Notes under the pieces: generated by a model
Databases searched by the model: none
What the model saw: the letters and a program-made list of their open reading frames with translations, nothing else
What the model was told of the DNA's origin: nothing
Source: Firmicutes bacterium HGW-Firmicutes-14
GTDB lineage: Bacteria > Bacillota > Thermincolia > Thermincolales > UBA2595
DNA length: 64,000 nucleotides
Reading direction: 5' to 3'
Assembly (NCBI GenBank): GCA_002840275.1
Contig: PHAB01000007.1
Coordinates: 62,001 to 126,000, forward strand
Position numbers and translations under genes: made by a program
In this document: positions 1 through 9,447 of the stretch, one piece after another
Numbering within the stretch: the stretch's first letter is position 1
Layout of the letters: every line of letters starts with the position of its first letter

Positions 1-1
1 G

Positions 2-223
2 GAAATATTTCTGCGAGGACGGGTGCCCTGGGAGGCGGGACCTAATTTAAAAGAAATGACTGACGAAGTCGGGATAGACATGGACCGGTTCGTGGAAGCA
101 ATCGGGGCAAATAAATCTGACATGGAGATGGCATCAGAATTTGGAGTCAGTGAAAAGACAATTGAATCTTTAAGAGAGCATTTTTTCCGTAAGGGGCTGG
201 GTACCACCGTCGGCCAGGATTAA
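2..223 (+). CDS. Small helix-turn-helix protein, 5' end outside window
   Basis: The reading frame is open from base 2, so the true start probably lies before the window; a GTG at 23 is the first in-window start. The visible 73 codons show a short helical region followed by a helix-turn-helix-like stretch (EFGVSEKTIESLREHF) and a C-terminal GQD tail. Small proteins of this shape are common in Clostridia and have no assigned role that I know of. A hairpin at 231-286 follows it. The helix-turn-helix reading is inference; DNA binding is not shown. Confidence 0.55.
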   Translation, partial: EIFLRGRVPWEAGPNLKEMTDEVGIDMDRFVEAIGANKSDMEMASEFGVSEKTIESLREHFFRKGLGTTVGQD

Positions 224-230
224 AAACATA

Positions 231-286
231 GGGGAATAGTTATTCCGGTAATGGTATTTTCACCATGGACCTGAATACTATTCCCC
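231..286. terminator. Hairpin between convergent genes
   Basis: GGGGAATAGT (231-240) pairs with ACTATTCCCC (277-286), and ATGGT (251-255) pairs with ACCAT (262-266) inside. It lies between two convergent genes. There is no clean T-run, so termination is inferred. The right arm is part of a 16-base near-perfect tandem duplication (271-286 and 287-302). Confidence 0.4.
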
Positions 287-304
287 TGAATACTATACCC
301 CTTC

Positions 305-496
305 TTAATCGGCATTGACCCAGCCCCAGCTTTCAACAGGCTCATCAGGGGCTTCTTTTTTTTCGTCAGTCCGGTTGTTTTTAGTCTCGTTTTCATCGTA
401 ACCGTAAAAAGCGTCAGATGAATAAATCGGGTCGGTATAGTAATTTACTGACACATTAGGTGGTGGATAAGGAGATTTTTTCCTGTTTTTTTTCAT
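305..496 (-). CDS. Hypothetical 63-residue hydrophilic protein
   Basis: I do not recognise this gene. The product is short and polar: a basic, proline-rich N-terminus, then a Tyr/Asp-rich middle and an acidic C-terminus ending in a Trp-Gly-Trp segment. No membrane segment or signal peptide is visible. A GGAGGTGAT site lies upstream but 17 bases from the ATG, which is long. A closer ATG is in another frame and opens only a 15-codon frame. It may therefore be weakly expressed or not a real gene. Confidence 0.4.
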   Translation of the reverse strand: MKKNRKKSPYPPPNVSVNYYTDPIYSSDAFYGYDENETKNNRTDEKKEAPDEPVESWGWVNAD

Positions 497-625
497 CTTT
501 CATGAAGAAAATCACCTCCAGTTACATAATATTATATTTCATTGAATAATCCAATATACAGAAACAGAGGATAAAAACAATCAGTGGAGAAATATAAAAA
601 CAATGAAGAAGAGGAGTTAAAGACT

Positions 626-1021
626 GTGTTTAGATGGATAGCGTTTTTTACGATTATACCGGTAACTGAAATAATTATTTATGTGCAGTTGGGCCAATAT
701 ATAGGAGTGTTACCTACCCTTGTGCTTATCCTGGGAACAGGAGCGGCTGGGGTCATCCTTACCAGGCAGCAGGGATTTTATATCTTGGCAAAGGTAAAGG
801 AAGAACTCCGGATGGGCTCAGTGCCGGGCAACCAACTGCTTGAGGGGCTGCTTGTGCTTATAGGGGCTGTGCTGCTTATTACCCCCGGACTTTTAACCGA
901 TATTACCGGTTTTATCGTTTTGTTTCCCTTTACCCGGGTATATATACGGGAAATCCTGAAACGAAAACTGAGGAAATGGGTCAATGAAGGTAAAATTGAC
1001 ATATATTTTCATACCCGTTAA
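626..1021 (+). CDS. fxsA: FxsA family membrane protein
   Basis: The protein has the FxsA pattern: an N-terminal membrane segment with a Pro-x-x-Glu turn (IIPVTEIIIYV), a Gly-rich second segment (LGTGAAGVILTRQQG), a loop, and a hydrophobic hairpin (LLITPGLLTDITGFIVLFP) before a basic C-terminus. FxsA is an inner-membrane protein best known for relieving phage T7 exclusion in E. coli; its normal role is unclear. I chose the GTG at 626 because GAGGAG (611-616) lies 9 bases upstream and the protein then begins directly with the first membrane segment. An in-frame GTG at 584 would add 14 acidic residues behind a poorer site. Confidence 0.8.
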   Translation: MFRWIAFFTIIPVTEIIIYVQLGQYIGVLPTLVLILGTGAAGVILTRQQGFYILAKVKEELRMGSVPGNQLLEGLLVLIGAVLLITPGLLTDITGFIVLFPFTRVYIREILKRKLRKWVNEGKIDIYFHTR

Positions 1022-1123
1022 CAGCGATAAATCGAGGATAAGTCGCGAATAAATCAATATATTAATATAGCGCATTAAACATTTTTTTGATATAATTATC
1101 AAAATAAAGCAGAGGCAGTATGA

Positions 1124-2599
<1,476 letters not shown>

Positions 2600-2712
2600 T
2601 GACAGGTAATTTTTATTTCCCAAATAAAACATATTAATAAAGGTATTGGAATTTGAATATGAATGGTGATATAATATTAATTACGGGATTTCAATTGGGG
2701 GTGGACCATCAA

Positions 2713-3009
2713 ATGATCGACAGGGATACCCTGCGTATGGTTCTTGACAGCTATTTGTCGGGTGAGGTTACCAGGGGCGAGATTTCCAACTGGGCTTATG
2801 ACATCATTACCAGGCAGGGTGAAAATGAAGACCCTTTGGTTAATGAGATACTATATAATCTGGTCAGTTTTCATGATGTGGGGATGATATTTGATAAGTA
2901 CCGTCCCAACAGGGAGAAACTGGAGTTTCTTGCTCACTGGCTGGATAACGAAGGGGACCATACCTGGGACCAATATAATGCCATGTTTGATTCAGGGAAG
3001 CTGATGTAG
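2713..3009 (+). CDS. Hypothetical acidic protein, 98 residues
   Basis: I do not recognise the family with confidence. The product is acidic, largely helical by appearance and soluble (IDRDTLRMVLDSYLSGEVTRGEIS near the start, a Trp-rich acidic end). The size and shape resemble small immunity-like or DUF proteins, but I cannot name one. I chose the ATG at 2713 because GGGGGTGG lies about 8 bases upstream; an in-frame TTG/ATG near 2653 has no clear ribosome site. A strong terminator follows at 3019-3053, so this is probably a single-gene unit or the end of the guaB transcript. Confidence 0.6.
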   Translation: MIDRDTLRMVLDSYLSGEVTRGEISNWAYDIITRQGENEDPLVNEILYNLVSFHDVGMIFDKYRPNREKLEFLAHWLDNEGDHTWDQYNAMFDSGKLM

Positions 3010-3018
3010 CAGGCTGGG

Positions 3019-3053
3019 TATCCCACTAACCATATGGTTAGTGGGATATTTTT
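3019..3053 (+). terminator. Rho-independent terminator
   Basis: A perfect 30-base palindrome (3019-3048) is followed by five T residues. It closes the small gene upstream and separates it from the MoxR/VWA pair. Confidence 0.85.
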
Positions 3054-3083
3054 GGCGGCGAAGCCGGGAAGAGGTGATACAGG

Positions 3084-3947
3084 TTGTTTGGTTCAATGGA
3101 GGAAATAAAAAGTAAACTTACCACACAGAACTACCTTGTTAATGACAGGGTTGCAATAGCAGTGTTTCTGGCAGTTAAACTTAGGAAGCCTCTCCTGATC
3201 GAGGGGCCGGCAGGGGTAGGGAAGACTGAACTGGCCAAGGCGCTGTCCGGGGCGATGAATACTGAACTTATCAGGCTTCAGTGTTATGAAGGCCTTGATG
3301 AATCCAAAGCGCTTTTTGAATGGAACTATCAGAAACAACTCTTAAGAATTCAGGCTAACCACCTGACTGATAAGAGCTGGGAAGAGACCAAGGCCAATAT
3401 TTTTTCCGAAGAATTCTTCCTGGCCAGGCCGCTTCTAAAAGCAATACAGGCTAAGGACCCCGTGGTCCTGCTGGTAGATGAGCTGGATAAGAGTGATGAG
3501 GAATTTGAAAGTTTTCTCCTGGAAGCCTTATCGGATTATCAGGTTTCTATTCCTGAACTGGGTACCGTTAAAGCCCGGTCTATACCTGTTGTTATCATGA
3601 CAAGCAACAATTACAGGGACTTTAGCGATGCCCTTAAAAGACGCTGTATTCACTTATATATAGACTATCCCTCTTTTGACAGGGAGCTGGCCATAGTAAG
3701 AATTAAAGTTCCGGGAATAAATGAGGTGTTAGCCCAAAAACTGGTCGGTTTTGTCCAATCTCTGAGGAAAATGGCCCTGAAAAAAGCACCCAGCATATCC
3801 GAGACCCTCGACTGGGCACGGACACTGGTAATTTTGGGTGTTGATACACTGGATGAGGAACTGGTTATGAACACACTGAACCTGCTTTTGAAATACCAGC
3901 AGGATATCAAAAAGGCAGAAGAAAGGATAGGGGGTTTGGTGCCATAA
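3084..3947 (+). CDS. MoxR-family AAA+ ATPase
   Basis: MoxR ATPases work with VWA-domain partners as chaperones that insert cofactors into or activate metalloenzymes. Walker A is GPAGVGKTE at about residues 41-49, Walker B is LLVDELDK at about 130-137, and sensor-1 MTSNN and an arginine-finger-like KRRC follow. The length of 287 residues fits the CoxD-like branch. The TTG start at 3084 is preferred because GAGGTGAT ends 6 bases upstream; an ATG five codons in is the alternative. The partner VWA gene starts 15 bases after the stop, so the two form an operon. No carbon-monoxide dehydrogenase gene is nearby, so the client is unknown. Confidence 0.85.
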   Translation: MFGSMEEIKSKLTTQNYLVNDRVAIAVFLAVKLRKPLLIEGPAGVGKTELAKALSGAMNTELIRLQCYEGLDESKALFEWNYQKQLLRIQANHLTDKSWEETKANIFSEEFFLARPLLKAIQAKDPVVLLVDELDKSDEEFESFLLEALSDYQVSIPELGTVKARSIPVVIMTSNNYRDFSDALKRRCIHLYIDYPSFDRELAIVRIKVPGINEVLAQKLVGFVQSLRKMALKKAPSISETLDWARTLVILGVDTLDEELVMNTLNLLLKYQQDIKKAEERIGGLVP

Positions 3948-3962
3948 TATTGGCAGTGTCTT

Positions 3963-5381
3963 ATGGACAGTAAAATTCTTGAATTTGCTGCTCTGCTAAG
4001 AAAAACGGGAATAACGGTATCCCATTCAGAGGTCGCCGAAGCCCTGGAAGGTCTGGCAGAGCTTGGCCTGGAAAGGGATATTTTCTATAATGTCCTTTCT
4101 TCAACACTGATAAAAGATCAGGCAGATTTCAGGGCCTTTGACAAGCTTTTTGAAATATACTTCAATCCCCGCTTCTTTGGCCACCGGCAGGCAGCTGCAT
4201 TACGGTGGCCTGAACTTATAGGAGTTGATGAAAACGGTGGGTGTACAGGTACTGACAGTGTACCGGGTGCCGAGCATGGGAGAACGACAGGATTTGGACA
4301 GGGTCAGGGACTGGCAACAGCTGCTGTTGACAGTTTTGTACAGGTTATAAAAGTCGGTGACCCTGGTTGGATGAGGGAAATGGTGAAACGGGGTGTTAAA
4401 AGCCTTGGCCGGATAAAAAAAGAGGACCTAAAGAACATCTCAGATACAGTGAGGCAGGTCAAGGTCTTCCTGGAATGGAACATGGGGACCTATGAATTGG
4501 AAAAAGAAGCCCCCCTGGTTAATGAAGAAATATGGCTGATTTGGCAGGAAAGGCTTATGGAACTTGAGGAAATACTTTACCGGGAACTGGAACAGGCCAT
4601 GGTAAGTGAACTTGGGTCAGAAGCATTGGAGACAGTTCTTATCAGGGAGAATGTTAACCAATTGGATTTTTACCGGCTTTCAGTCCCGCAGGTGGCCGAA
4701 ATCAGGAAAAAAATAAGTAAGCTTGCCCATAAACTGGCTTCAAGGCTGTCTTTTCGGCATAAAAAGGCTAAACACGGTAAAATTGACCTGTACAGGACCA
4801 TCAGAAAATCGATGGCTTACGGAGGTGTTCCAATCAGCCCGGCTTTCAGGGACAGGTACCCCACCAGGCCGCAGATTGTGGTCCTGTGTGACCTTTCCGG
4901 TTCCGTGAAGGTCTTCAGTGAGTTTATGCTGCAGCTGGTTTATTCAATCCAGAGCAGATTCGTCCATGTGCGGTCTTTTGTCTTTGTTGATACCCCTGAC
5001 GATGTGACCGGTTATTTTCAGAACAGGGAAATTGCAGACGGAATCCGGGATATTTATAACTGGGCCAGGTTTTCCAAGACGGCTTTTTCTGATTATGGCC
5101 TGGTTTTTATAGATTTTTGGGGAAAATACAGGGATGTGCTTGACAAAAAGACCACCCTGATTATTATCGGAGATGCGAGGAACAATTACAACAAAGAGCA
5201 TGCCGACTATTTCCAGAAGATATGCGGGGAAGTTAGAAAGACTGTCTGGCTGAACCCTGAACCTGCAGAAAACTGGGATATGGAAGACAGTATCATGTCT
5301 GTTTACGGCAGGCACTGCAGCCAGGTATTTGAGTGCAGGAACCTTGAACAACTGGACAGGGTTGTCAGAAGAATTATTTAG
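3963..5381 (+). CDS. CoxE-like VWA domain protein
   Basis: This is the usual partner of MoxR ATPases. The C-terminal third carries a von Willebrand A fold with the metal-binding DLSGS motif near residue 310, a later FSDYG segment with the MIDAS Thr region (SKTAFSDYG) and a conserved IIGDARNN strand. The N-terminal 300 residues are helical and typical of the VWA-containing CoxE family. In aerobes CoxE helps mature the Mo/Cu active site of CO dehydrogenase. Here the pair stands alone, so a general metalloenzyme-maturation role is inference. Confidence 0.8.
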   Translation: MDSKILEFAALLRKTGITVSHSEVAEALEGLAELGLERDIFYNVLSSTLIKDQADFRAFDKLFEIYFNPRFFGHRQAAALRWPELIGVDENGGCTGTDSVPGAEHGRTTGFGQGQGLATAAVDSFVQVIKVGDPGWMREMVKRGVKSLGRIKKEDLKNISDTVRQVKVFLEWNMGTYELEKEAPLVNEEIWLIWQERLMELEEILYRELEQAMVSELGSEALETVLIRENVNQLDFYRLSVPQVAEIRKKISKLAHKLASRLSFRHKKAKHGKIDLYRTIRKSMAYGGVPISPAFRDRYPTRPQIVVLCDLSGSVKVFSEFMLQLVYSIQSRFVHVRSFVFVDTPDDVTGYFQNREIADGIRDIYNWARFSKTAFSDYGLVFIDFWGKYRDVLDKKTTLIIIGDARNNYNKEHADYFQKICGEVRKTVWLNPEPAENWDMEDSIMSVYGRHCSQVFECRNLEQLDRVVRRII

Positions 5382-5537
5382 GGATCTATAATTAGCTTCG
5401 ACAAGGTCTGACATTATTATTAACTTTATTAAGGTATAAACTAAGTACCTGGGTTATAAAATTAAATATAAATGTTTGGGGTCATTTCGAAAACGGCAAT
5501 CAGCTCTATAACGTCGGGTTGTCGTGTATTTGACAGC

Positions 5538-5572
5538 AAAACCCGGTATCAGTAGAGAAACCGGGTTTTATT
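5538..5572 (+). terminator. Probable Rho-independent terminator
   Basis: AAAACCCGG and CCGGGTTTT pair across a short loop (about 5538-5570) and are followed by ATT. It lies about 150 bases after the VWA gene and just before the Spo0E-like gene. No gene is seen from 5382 to 5613. Confidence 0.6.
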
Positions 5573-5613
5573 ATCGGTTCTTAACAGCTGAATGCGTGGA
5601 AGGGGGCTGTATA

Positions 5614-5793
5614 ATGAAACTGATCAAGGAAATAGAGAAACTGCAACAGGAATTGAACACCCTTGCAGAGGAAAAAAACAATGTATTAAGTGACCCGGAA
5701 ATTTATAAGCATAGCTGTATCATCGATGAAATGATTGTGGAATTAATGAAATCGGCTGCTATCCAGATTCAATCGACCGGTGAAAAAAGCTAA
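5614..5793 (+). CDS. Spo0E-like aspartyl-phosphate phosphatase
   Basis: Spo0E-family proteins dephosphorylate Spo0A~P and so delay sporulation. This 59-residue protein has the expected two-helix shape: a first helix IKEIEKLQQELNTLAEE and a second helix holding the family signature Ser-x3-Asp (HSCIID). The ATG at 5614 has GGAAGGGGG upstream. Its last 51 bases overlap the 3' end of the convergent membrane-protein gene. The function is a family-level inference; Spo0A itself is not in the window. Confidence 0.75.
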   Translation: MKLIKEIEKLQQELNTLAEEKNNVLSDPEIYKHSCIIDEMIVELMKSAAIQIQSTGEKS

Positions 5794-6198
5794 GGCCAGG
5801 CCAAAGAAAAAATGAGCAACGATAGTAACAAGAATACCGGAAGGATCTTGCGGAAGCTTTTGCTGAACTGACTGTCCCAACAGTGTTCCAAACATACTGA
5901 CCCAAACGAAAAAACCGAAGCCGATTCCTTTAATCCATAGATATTTGGTACCAAGACAGTAAATAAAATAAACGAAAATAACACCTAGTGTGGCACTTAC
6001 TATAATATCTGCTATTCCGCCAATTAAATAAGCCGTTGGGTTAAACAGATCTTTTTTCTCAAGAAAACGAGTAGCGGTAATTTGCCAAAAAACAACGGGA
6101 GTGAAATTTAGAAGGTGGGCGATGTAGTTAAATAATAGTTTAACTAAGTCTGCCGCTATTCCTATTATGATTCCAGGAATGATATAATCCTTAATCAA
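5743..6198 (-). CDS. Integral membrane protein, YqhR-like
   Basis: The product has about four hydrophobic segments (IIPGIIIGIAADLVKLL, a second around FNPTAYLIGGIADIIVS, a third LWIKGIGFGFFVWVSMFG and a fourth VTIVAHFFFGLALAFFTG). The pattern resembles the small YqhR-type membrane proteins of spore-formers, of unknown function. The TTG at 6198 is chosen because AAAGGAGG lies 6 bases upstream. The frame extends further 5' but without a ribosome site. The 3' end overlaps the Spo0E-like gene tail to tail. Confidence 0.6.
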   Translation of the reverse strand: MIKDYIIPGIIIGIAADLVKLLFNYIAHLLNFTPVVFWQITATRFLEKKDLFNPTAYLIGGIADIIVSATLGVIFVYFIYCLGTKYLWIKGIGFGFFVWVSMFGTLLGQSVQQKLPQDPSGILVTIVAHFFFGLALAFFTGRLNLDSSRFH

Positions 6199-6272
6199 TT
6201 TAAAGCCTCCTTTTTGGTTGCCTGATGGGGCACTGGTTAATAGTATGCCGCAAAAACTTATTTTAAATGGGT

Positions 6273-6719
6273 CTAATATGTCTTTAAATGGTCTTCCAGC
6301 CATAATTGCATTAATTTTGCTTCGAGCATATTTGAAGCCAAGAATTCCGCAATGAATTGGGTTCTTTTCTCGTCATCCTGTTCCAGTTTATTTATGAACT
6401 TTGTGTACCCTATATGAGATTTTTCTTCTATAAAACTATATGTTTTGACTATTGTTTTAATATCCGTCAGATTGATTGTGATACCCAGCATGCGTCCAAT
6501 TATGTCTCCGCCCTCAATTAATAATGAAGGTTGGGCACCAAGGTTTCTTAAGACAATTTCGAGTTTATTGATGTGAGCCATTTCTATTTCCATGAAAGCC
6601 CTAAAGGTTCTTTTGATTTCTTTTTCCTGATAATCCAAATAATTTTTATACATTCCAAGATGACCGTGTTCAAGAGTTAAAATCTCATTTATTCCCTTAA
6701 TTAATTCAACTTCCTTCAT
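6273..6719 (-). CDS. Ferritin-like (four-helix di-iron) protein
   Basis: The protein is all-helical, 148 residues, with Glu/His placements typical of ferritin-like bundles: LEHGH in helix 1, FMEIEMAHINKLE in helix 2, FIEEKSHIGYTKF in helix 3 and FLASNMLEAKLM in helix 4. Such ExxH pairs usually bind two irons and act in oxygen or peroxide defence or iron handling. The ATG at 6719 follows GGGAGATATAAC. It is divergent from feoAB, and the shared intergenic region holds Fur-like boxes, which supports an iron-related role. A specific subfamily cannot be assigned by eye. Confidence 0.65.
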   Translation of the reverse strand: MKEVELIKGINEILTLEHGHLGMYKNYLDYQEKEIKRTFRAFMEIEMAHINKLEIVLRNLGAQPSLLIEGGDIIGRMLGITINLTDIKTIVKTYSFIEEKSHIGYTKFINKLEQDDEKRTQFIAEFLASNMLEAKLMQLWLEDHLKTY

Positions 6720-6780
6720 TGTTATATCTCCCAACGTTATTGTTTAATGTTATTATTTGCATAAGAGGAAAAATTATAGC

Positions 6781-6809
6781 TTGACTGCAATTTGATAATG
6801 TCTTATAAT
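6781..6809 (+). promoter_or_regulatory. feoAB promoter (sigma-A type)
   Basis: TTGACT (6781-6786), a 17-base spacer and TATAAT (6804-6809) form a near-consensus vegetative promoter. Transcription would begin near 6816, inside the first Fur-like box. Confidence 0.8.
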
Positions 6810-6815
6810 TGAAAA

Positions 6816-6830
6816 TGAGAATACTTCTCA
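6816..6830 (+). promoter_or_regulatory. Fur-like operator 1
   Basis: TGAGAATACTTCTCA is a nearly perfect inverted repeat in the 7-1-7 Fur arrangement, just after the -10 box. A repressor here would block initiation of feoAB under iron-replete conditions. The regulator is inferred; a Fur-family gene lies at 29888. Confidence 0.65.
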
Positions 6831-6853
6831 TGAAATTTTTTTTCAGATATAAT

Positions 6854-6868
6854 TGAGAATGAAAATCA
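6854..6868 (+). promoter_or_regulatory. Fur-like operator 2
   Basis: TGAGAATGAAAATCA shares its first half with operator 1 and has a degenerate second half. It lies 20 bases before the feoA start codon. It may be a second Fur site. Confidence 0.45.
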
Positions 6869-6887
6869 ATCGCGGGGAGGACTGTAT

Positions 6888-7109
6888 ATGAGCCTTGATA
6901 AATGCAGAAAAGGACAGACAGTAAAAATTATATTCATTGGAAATTCCGATGTAAAGGCACAGGCCATAAGGTTCGGCATTTCCGAAGGTGAAATTGTTAA
7001 TTGCATGGAGGTTATACCAACCGGTCCCGTGGTAGTGAGGAAAAACAACCAGGAGATTGCTATCGGCAGGAGGCTGGCATGCCAGATTGAGGTTGAGCTA
7101 ATAAGCTGA
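6888..7109 (+). CDS. feoA: Ferrous iron transport protein A
   Basis: FeoA is a small SH3-like cytosolic protein that assists the FeoB ferrous-iron channel. This 73-residue product has the typical layout: a start with G-Q-T-V-K, the IRFGISEGE turn, a central VIPTGPVVVRKNNQEIAIGRRLA segment and a final beta strand. GGGGAGG lies 9 bases before the ATG. feoB starts 60 bases downstream, so they form an operon under the promoter and Fur-like boxes at 6781-6868. Confidence 0.93.
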   Translation: MSLDKCRKGQTVKIIFIGNSDVKAQAIRFGISEGEIVNCMEVIPTGPVVVRKNNQEIAIGRRLACQIEVELIS

Positions 7110-7169
7110 AACGGTTGATAAACTGAACCGGTTGAAAACTGACAAGGTCAGAAAAAGGAGATGAATAAT

Positions 7170-9143
7170 ATGCATTGCCATGATACGGGAATAAGGATTG
7201 ATATCCCCAGGGATGCCAGGAAGATTGTTCTTGCAGGTAACCCGAATGTCGGAAAATCAGTGTTTTTCAATGCCCTGACGGGATTATATGTGGATGTTTC
7301 AAACTATCCGGGCACAACTTTGGAAATATCTCATGGCAAATACGGGAAAGATGTTGTAATTGATACCCCTGGAGTATACGGGATATCGTCTTTTAATGAT
7401 GAAGAACGGATTGCCAGGGACATAATACTTAACGCTGATGTGGTAATAAATATTGTCGATGCAGTTCACCTGGAAAGGGACCTGTTTCTGACCCAACAGA
7501 TAATTGATACAGGAGTACCTGTTGTAGTGGCCCTTAATATGCTGGATGAGGCTGAAAAACAGGGGATAAAGATTGATATTGACCTGCTGGGGGACCTGCT
7601 GGGCGTCCCTGTAATTCCCACTGTTGCCACCAGGCAGACCGGAATAGATGAATTAAAACAGAAAATAAACTGTGCCCGGTCAGGGCACATAGAGCCAAAA
7701 CTCCATGAAGAACTGCATATGCTTCATGACCGGGTTGCCAATCAGGGGGAAGCCCTTTTGATACTGGAAGGTGATGAAGTGGTTGCAGGACGCCACGGAC
7801 TTGAACCCGGAACTAAAAGGGAAGAAATTTATCTTCAGAGAAGGGCAAGGGTAAATGACGTTGTCGGACATGTTGTCAGTGAAACAAATGAAGGCAGCCG
7901 GTGGGGGACAGTGCTCGGGCGTTTGATGATCCGGCCTCTGACCGGTATCCCTATTCTGGCGGTTTTCCTTTATGGGATGTATAAATTCATAGGTGTGTTT
8001 ATCGCAGGAGATGTGGTGGGTTTCACAGAGGAAACAATTATGCAGGGAAAATATGAGCCCTTTATCAAAGACCTGGTAGGAGCCTATATATCTCAGGATT
8101 CGGCTTTTGGCACAATTCTTATAGGCGAATTCGGAATTCTGACCATGACAGCTACTTATATCCTGGGGCTCCTGCTTCCCCTGGTCTTTGGTTTTTACCT
8201 GGCTCTTTCGGCTTTTGAAGACTCTGGATACCTGCCGCGTATCGCTGCTTTGGCTGACCGGGCTCTGTCCGGAATCGGCCTCAACGGCAGGGCAGTTATC
8301 CCGCTTATCCTTGGTTTTGGGTGTGTCACCCTGGCCACTATCGTTACACGGGTCCTGGGTTCTGAGCGGGAACGAAGGATAGCCGTCTTCCTTCTGGGAC
8401 TGGCCATCCCGTGTTCTGCCCAGCTGGCGGTAATAGCCGGACTGCTGACCACTTTGGGCGGAATCTATGTTATCACATATGTAACTGTTATTTTCACGAT
8501 CCTGGTAGTGGTCGGAACTCTTTTAAACAGGTTTTTACCGGGTGAATCCACGGACCTTCTGATTGACCTCCCGCCTCTCAGGATTCCCAGGGTTGACAAT
8601 GTCTTGAAAAAAACGATTACCAAATCATATCGCTTTCTTTTAGAGGCTACCCCTCTGTTTGCCGGAGGTGCACTTCTAATAGGAATATTGCAGGTAACCG
8701 GTCTTATTCAATTGTTGCAGACAGGTCTGAAACCCTTAACAGTAGGATGGCTTGGCCTGCCCAAGGAAACTGCTGCCATATTTATCATGGGGTTTATCCG
8801 GCGTGATTTTGGGGCAGCAGGTCTGGCTAACCTGCCATTGACCAGCATGGAGACGGTTATTGGGTTGATTACTATCACCCTTTTTGTCCCCTGTATTGCC
8901 TCAACGCTGATAATTTTCAAGGAACGGGGAAGAAAGGAAGCTTTCATCATGTGGCCGGCGATTATGATTACGGCCTTCCTCATTGGAGGACTAACCTCCA
9001 AGATTCACGACCTGACAGGTTCAGCTCTCGGGGTAATAGGTGTGACGGCCGCTGTCCTGGCAGCCGCTGCCGTGATGACCGGAATTCCCAGGCCCGGAAA
9101 CGGGAAGTGGTGCCCGGGAGCAGGAAAAGGGATGGAGGGATGA
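7170..9143 (+). CDS. feoB: Ferrous iron transporter B
   Basis: FeoB imports Fe(II) across the cytoplasmic membrane under control of a G domain. The N-terminal G domain shows G1 GNPNVGKS, G3 DTPG and G4 NMLD. Then follow the GDI helical region and two Gate domains with many membrane segments, including the conserved LGFGCVTLATIVTR and IPCSAQLAVIAGL cores; FIRRDFGAAGL is the second Gate signature. The length of about 657 residues is normal. I start at the second ATG (7170) because GGAG touches the ATG at 7161 and is 9 bases from 7170. A Cys-bearing tail ends the protein. Confidence 0.96.
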   Translation: MHCHDTGIRIDIPRDARKIVLAGNPNVGKSVFFNALTGLYVDVSNYPGTTLEISHGKYGKDVVIDTPGVYGISSFNDEERIARDIILNADVVINIVDAVHLERDLFLTQQIIDTGVPVVVALNMLDEAEKQGIKIDIDLLGDLLGVPVIPTVATRQTGIDELKQKINCARSGHIEPKLHEELHMLHDRVANQGEALLILEGDEVVAGRHGLEPGTKREEIYLQRRARVNDVVGHVVSETNEGSRWGTVLGRLMIRPLTGIPILAVFLYGMYKFIGVFIAGDVVGFTEETIMQGKYEPFIKDLVGAYISQDSAFGTILIGEFGILTMTATYILGLLLPLVFGFYLALSAFEDSGYLPRIAALADRALSGIGLNGRAVIPLILGFGCVTLATIVTRVLGSERERRIAVFLLGLAIPCSAQLAVIAGLLTTLGGIYVITYVTVIFTILVVVGTLLNRFLPGESTDLLIDLPPLRIPRVDNVLKKTITKSYRFLLEATPLFAGGALLIGILQVTGLIQLLQTGLKPLTVGWLGLPKETAAIFIMGFIRRDFGAAGLANLPLTSMETVIGLITITLFVPCIASTLIIFKERGRKEAFIMWPAIMITAFLIGGLTSKIHDLTGSALGVIGVTAAVLAAAAVMTGIPRPGNGKWCPGAGKGMEG

Positions 9144-9146
9144 TAA

Positions 9147-9311
9147 GTGCTGAAAAAAGGTACAAATGCTGTAAAAGACAAGAAAACACAGGTCTGTCCC
9201 ACCTGTGGAAATGAAGTATCTAATCCTAAGAATCTGAGATGCCCGCGCTGTTTCACATCTCTTTTGGCAGGCTGTGGCAGTTGCAGGGGCAATTGTTCCA
9301 GGTGTTGTTAG
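9147..9311 (+). CDS. Small zinc-ribbon Cys-rich protein downstream of FeoB
   Basis: A GTG three bases after feoB opens a 54-codon frame. It holds two CxxC pairs in zinc-ribbon spacing (CPTCGNEVS and CPRCF) and a Cys-rich tail (GCGSCRGNCSRCC). Small Cys-rich proteins often follow feoB in Clostridia; most are membrane-anchored, but this one has no membrane segment. The GGAGG of the feoB end (9134-9139) serves as ribosome site. It ends inside the terminator. Iron- or zinc-binding is inference. Confidence 0.75.
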   Translation: MLKKGTNAVKDKKTQVCPTCGNEVSNPKNLRCPRCFTSLLAGCGSCRGNCSRCC

Positions 9312-9338
9312 GCTGTTGGATTTATCAACAGCCTTTTT
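9311..9338 (+). terminator. feo operon terminator
   Basis: GGCTGTTG (9311-9318) pairs with CAACAGCC (9326-9333), followed by TTTTT. It ends the feoA-feoB-zinc-ribbon unit. Confidence 0.88.
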
Positions 9339-9447
9339 CCTTTAATTATAGAAATTACCATAAGGGTGAAGAGATTTAATACTTGTTATTATTGCTATAT
9401 ATTATTACAATGTAAGAAATAATCAATTTATACAGGTGATATTAGTG

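Noticed and set aside
9339-9447. Second EutV RNA target before the first permease
   Set aside because: The AT-rich leader shows no pair of six-base-loop hairpins and no terminator beyond the feo one.
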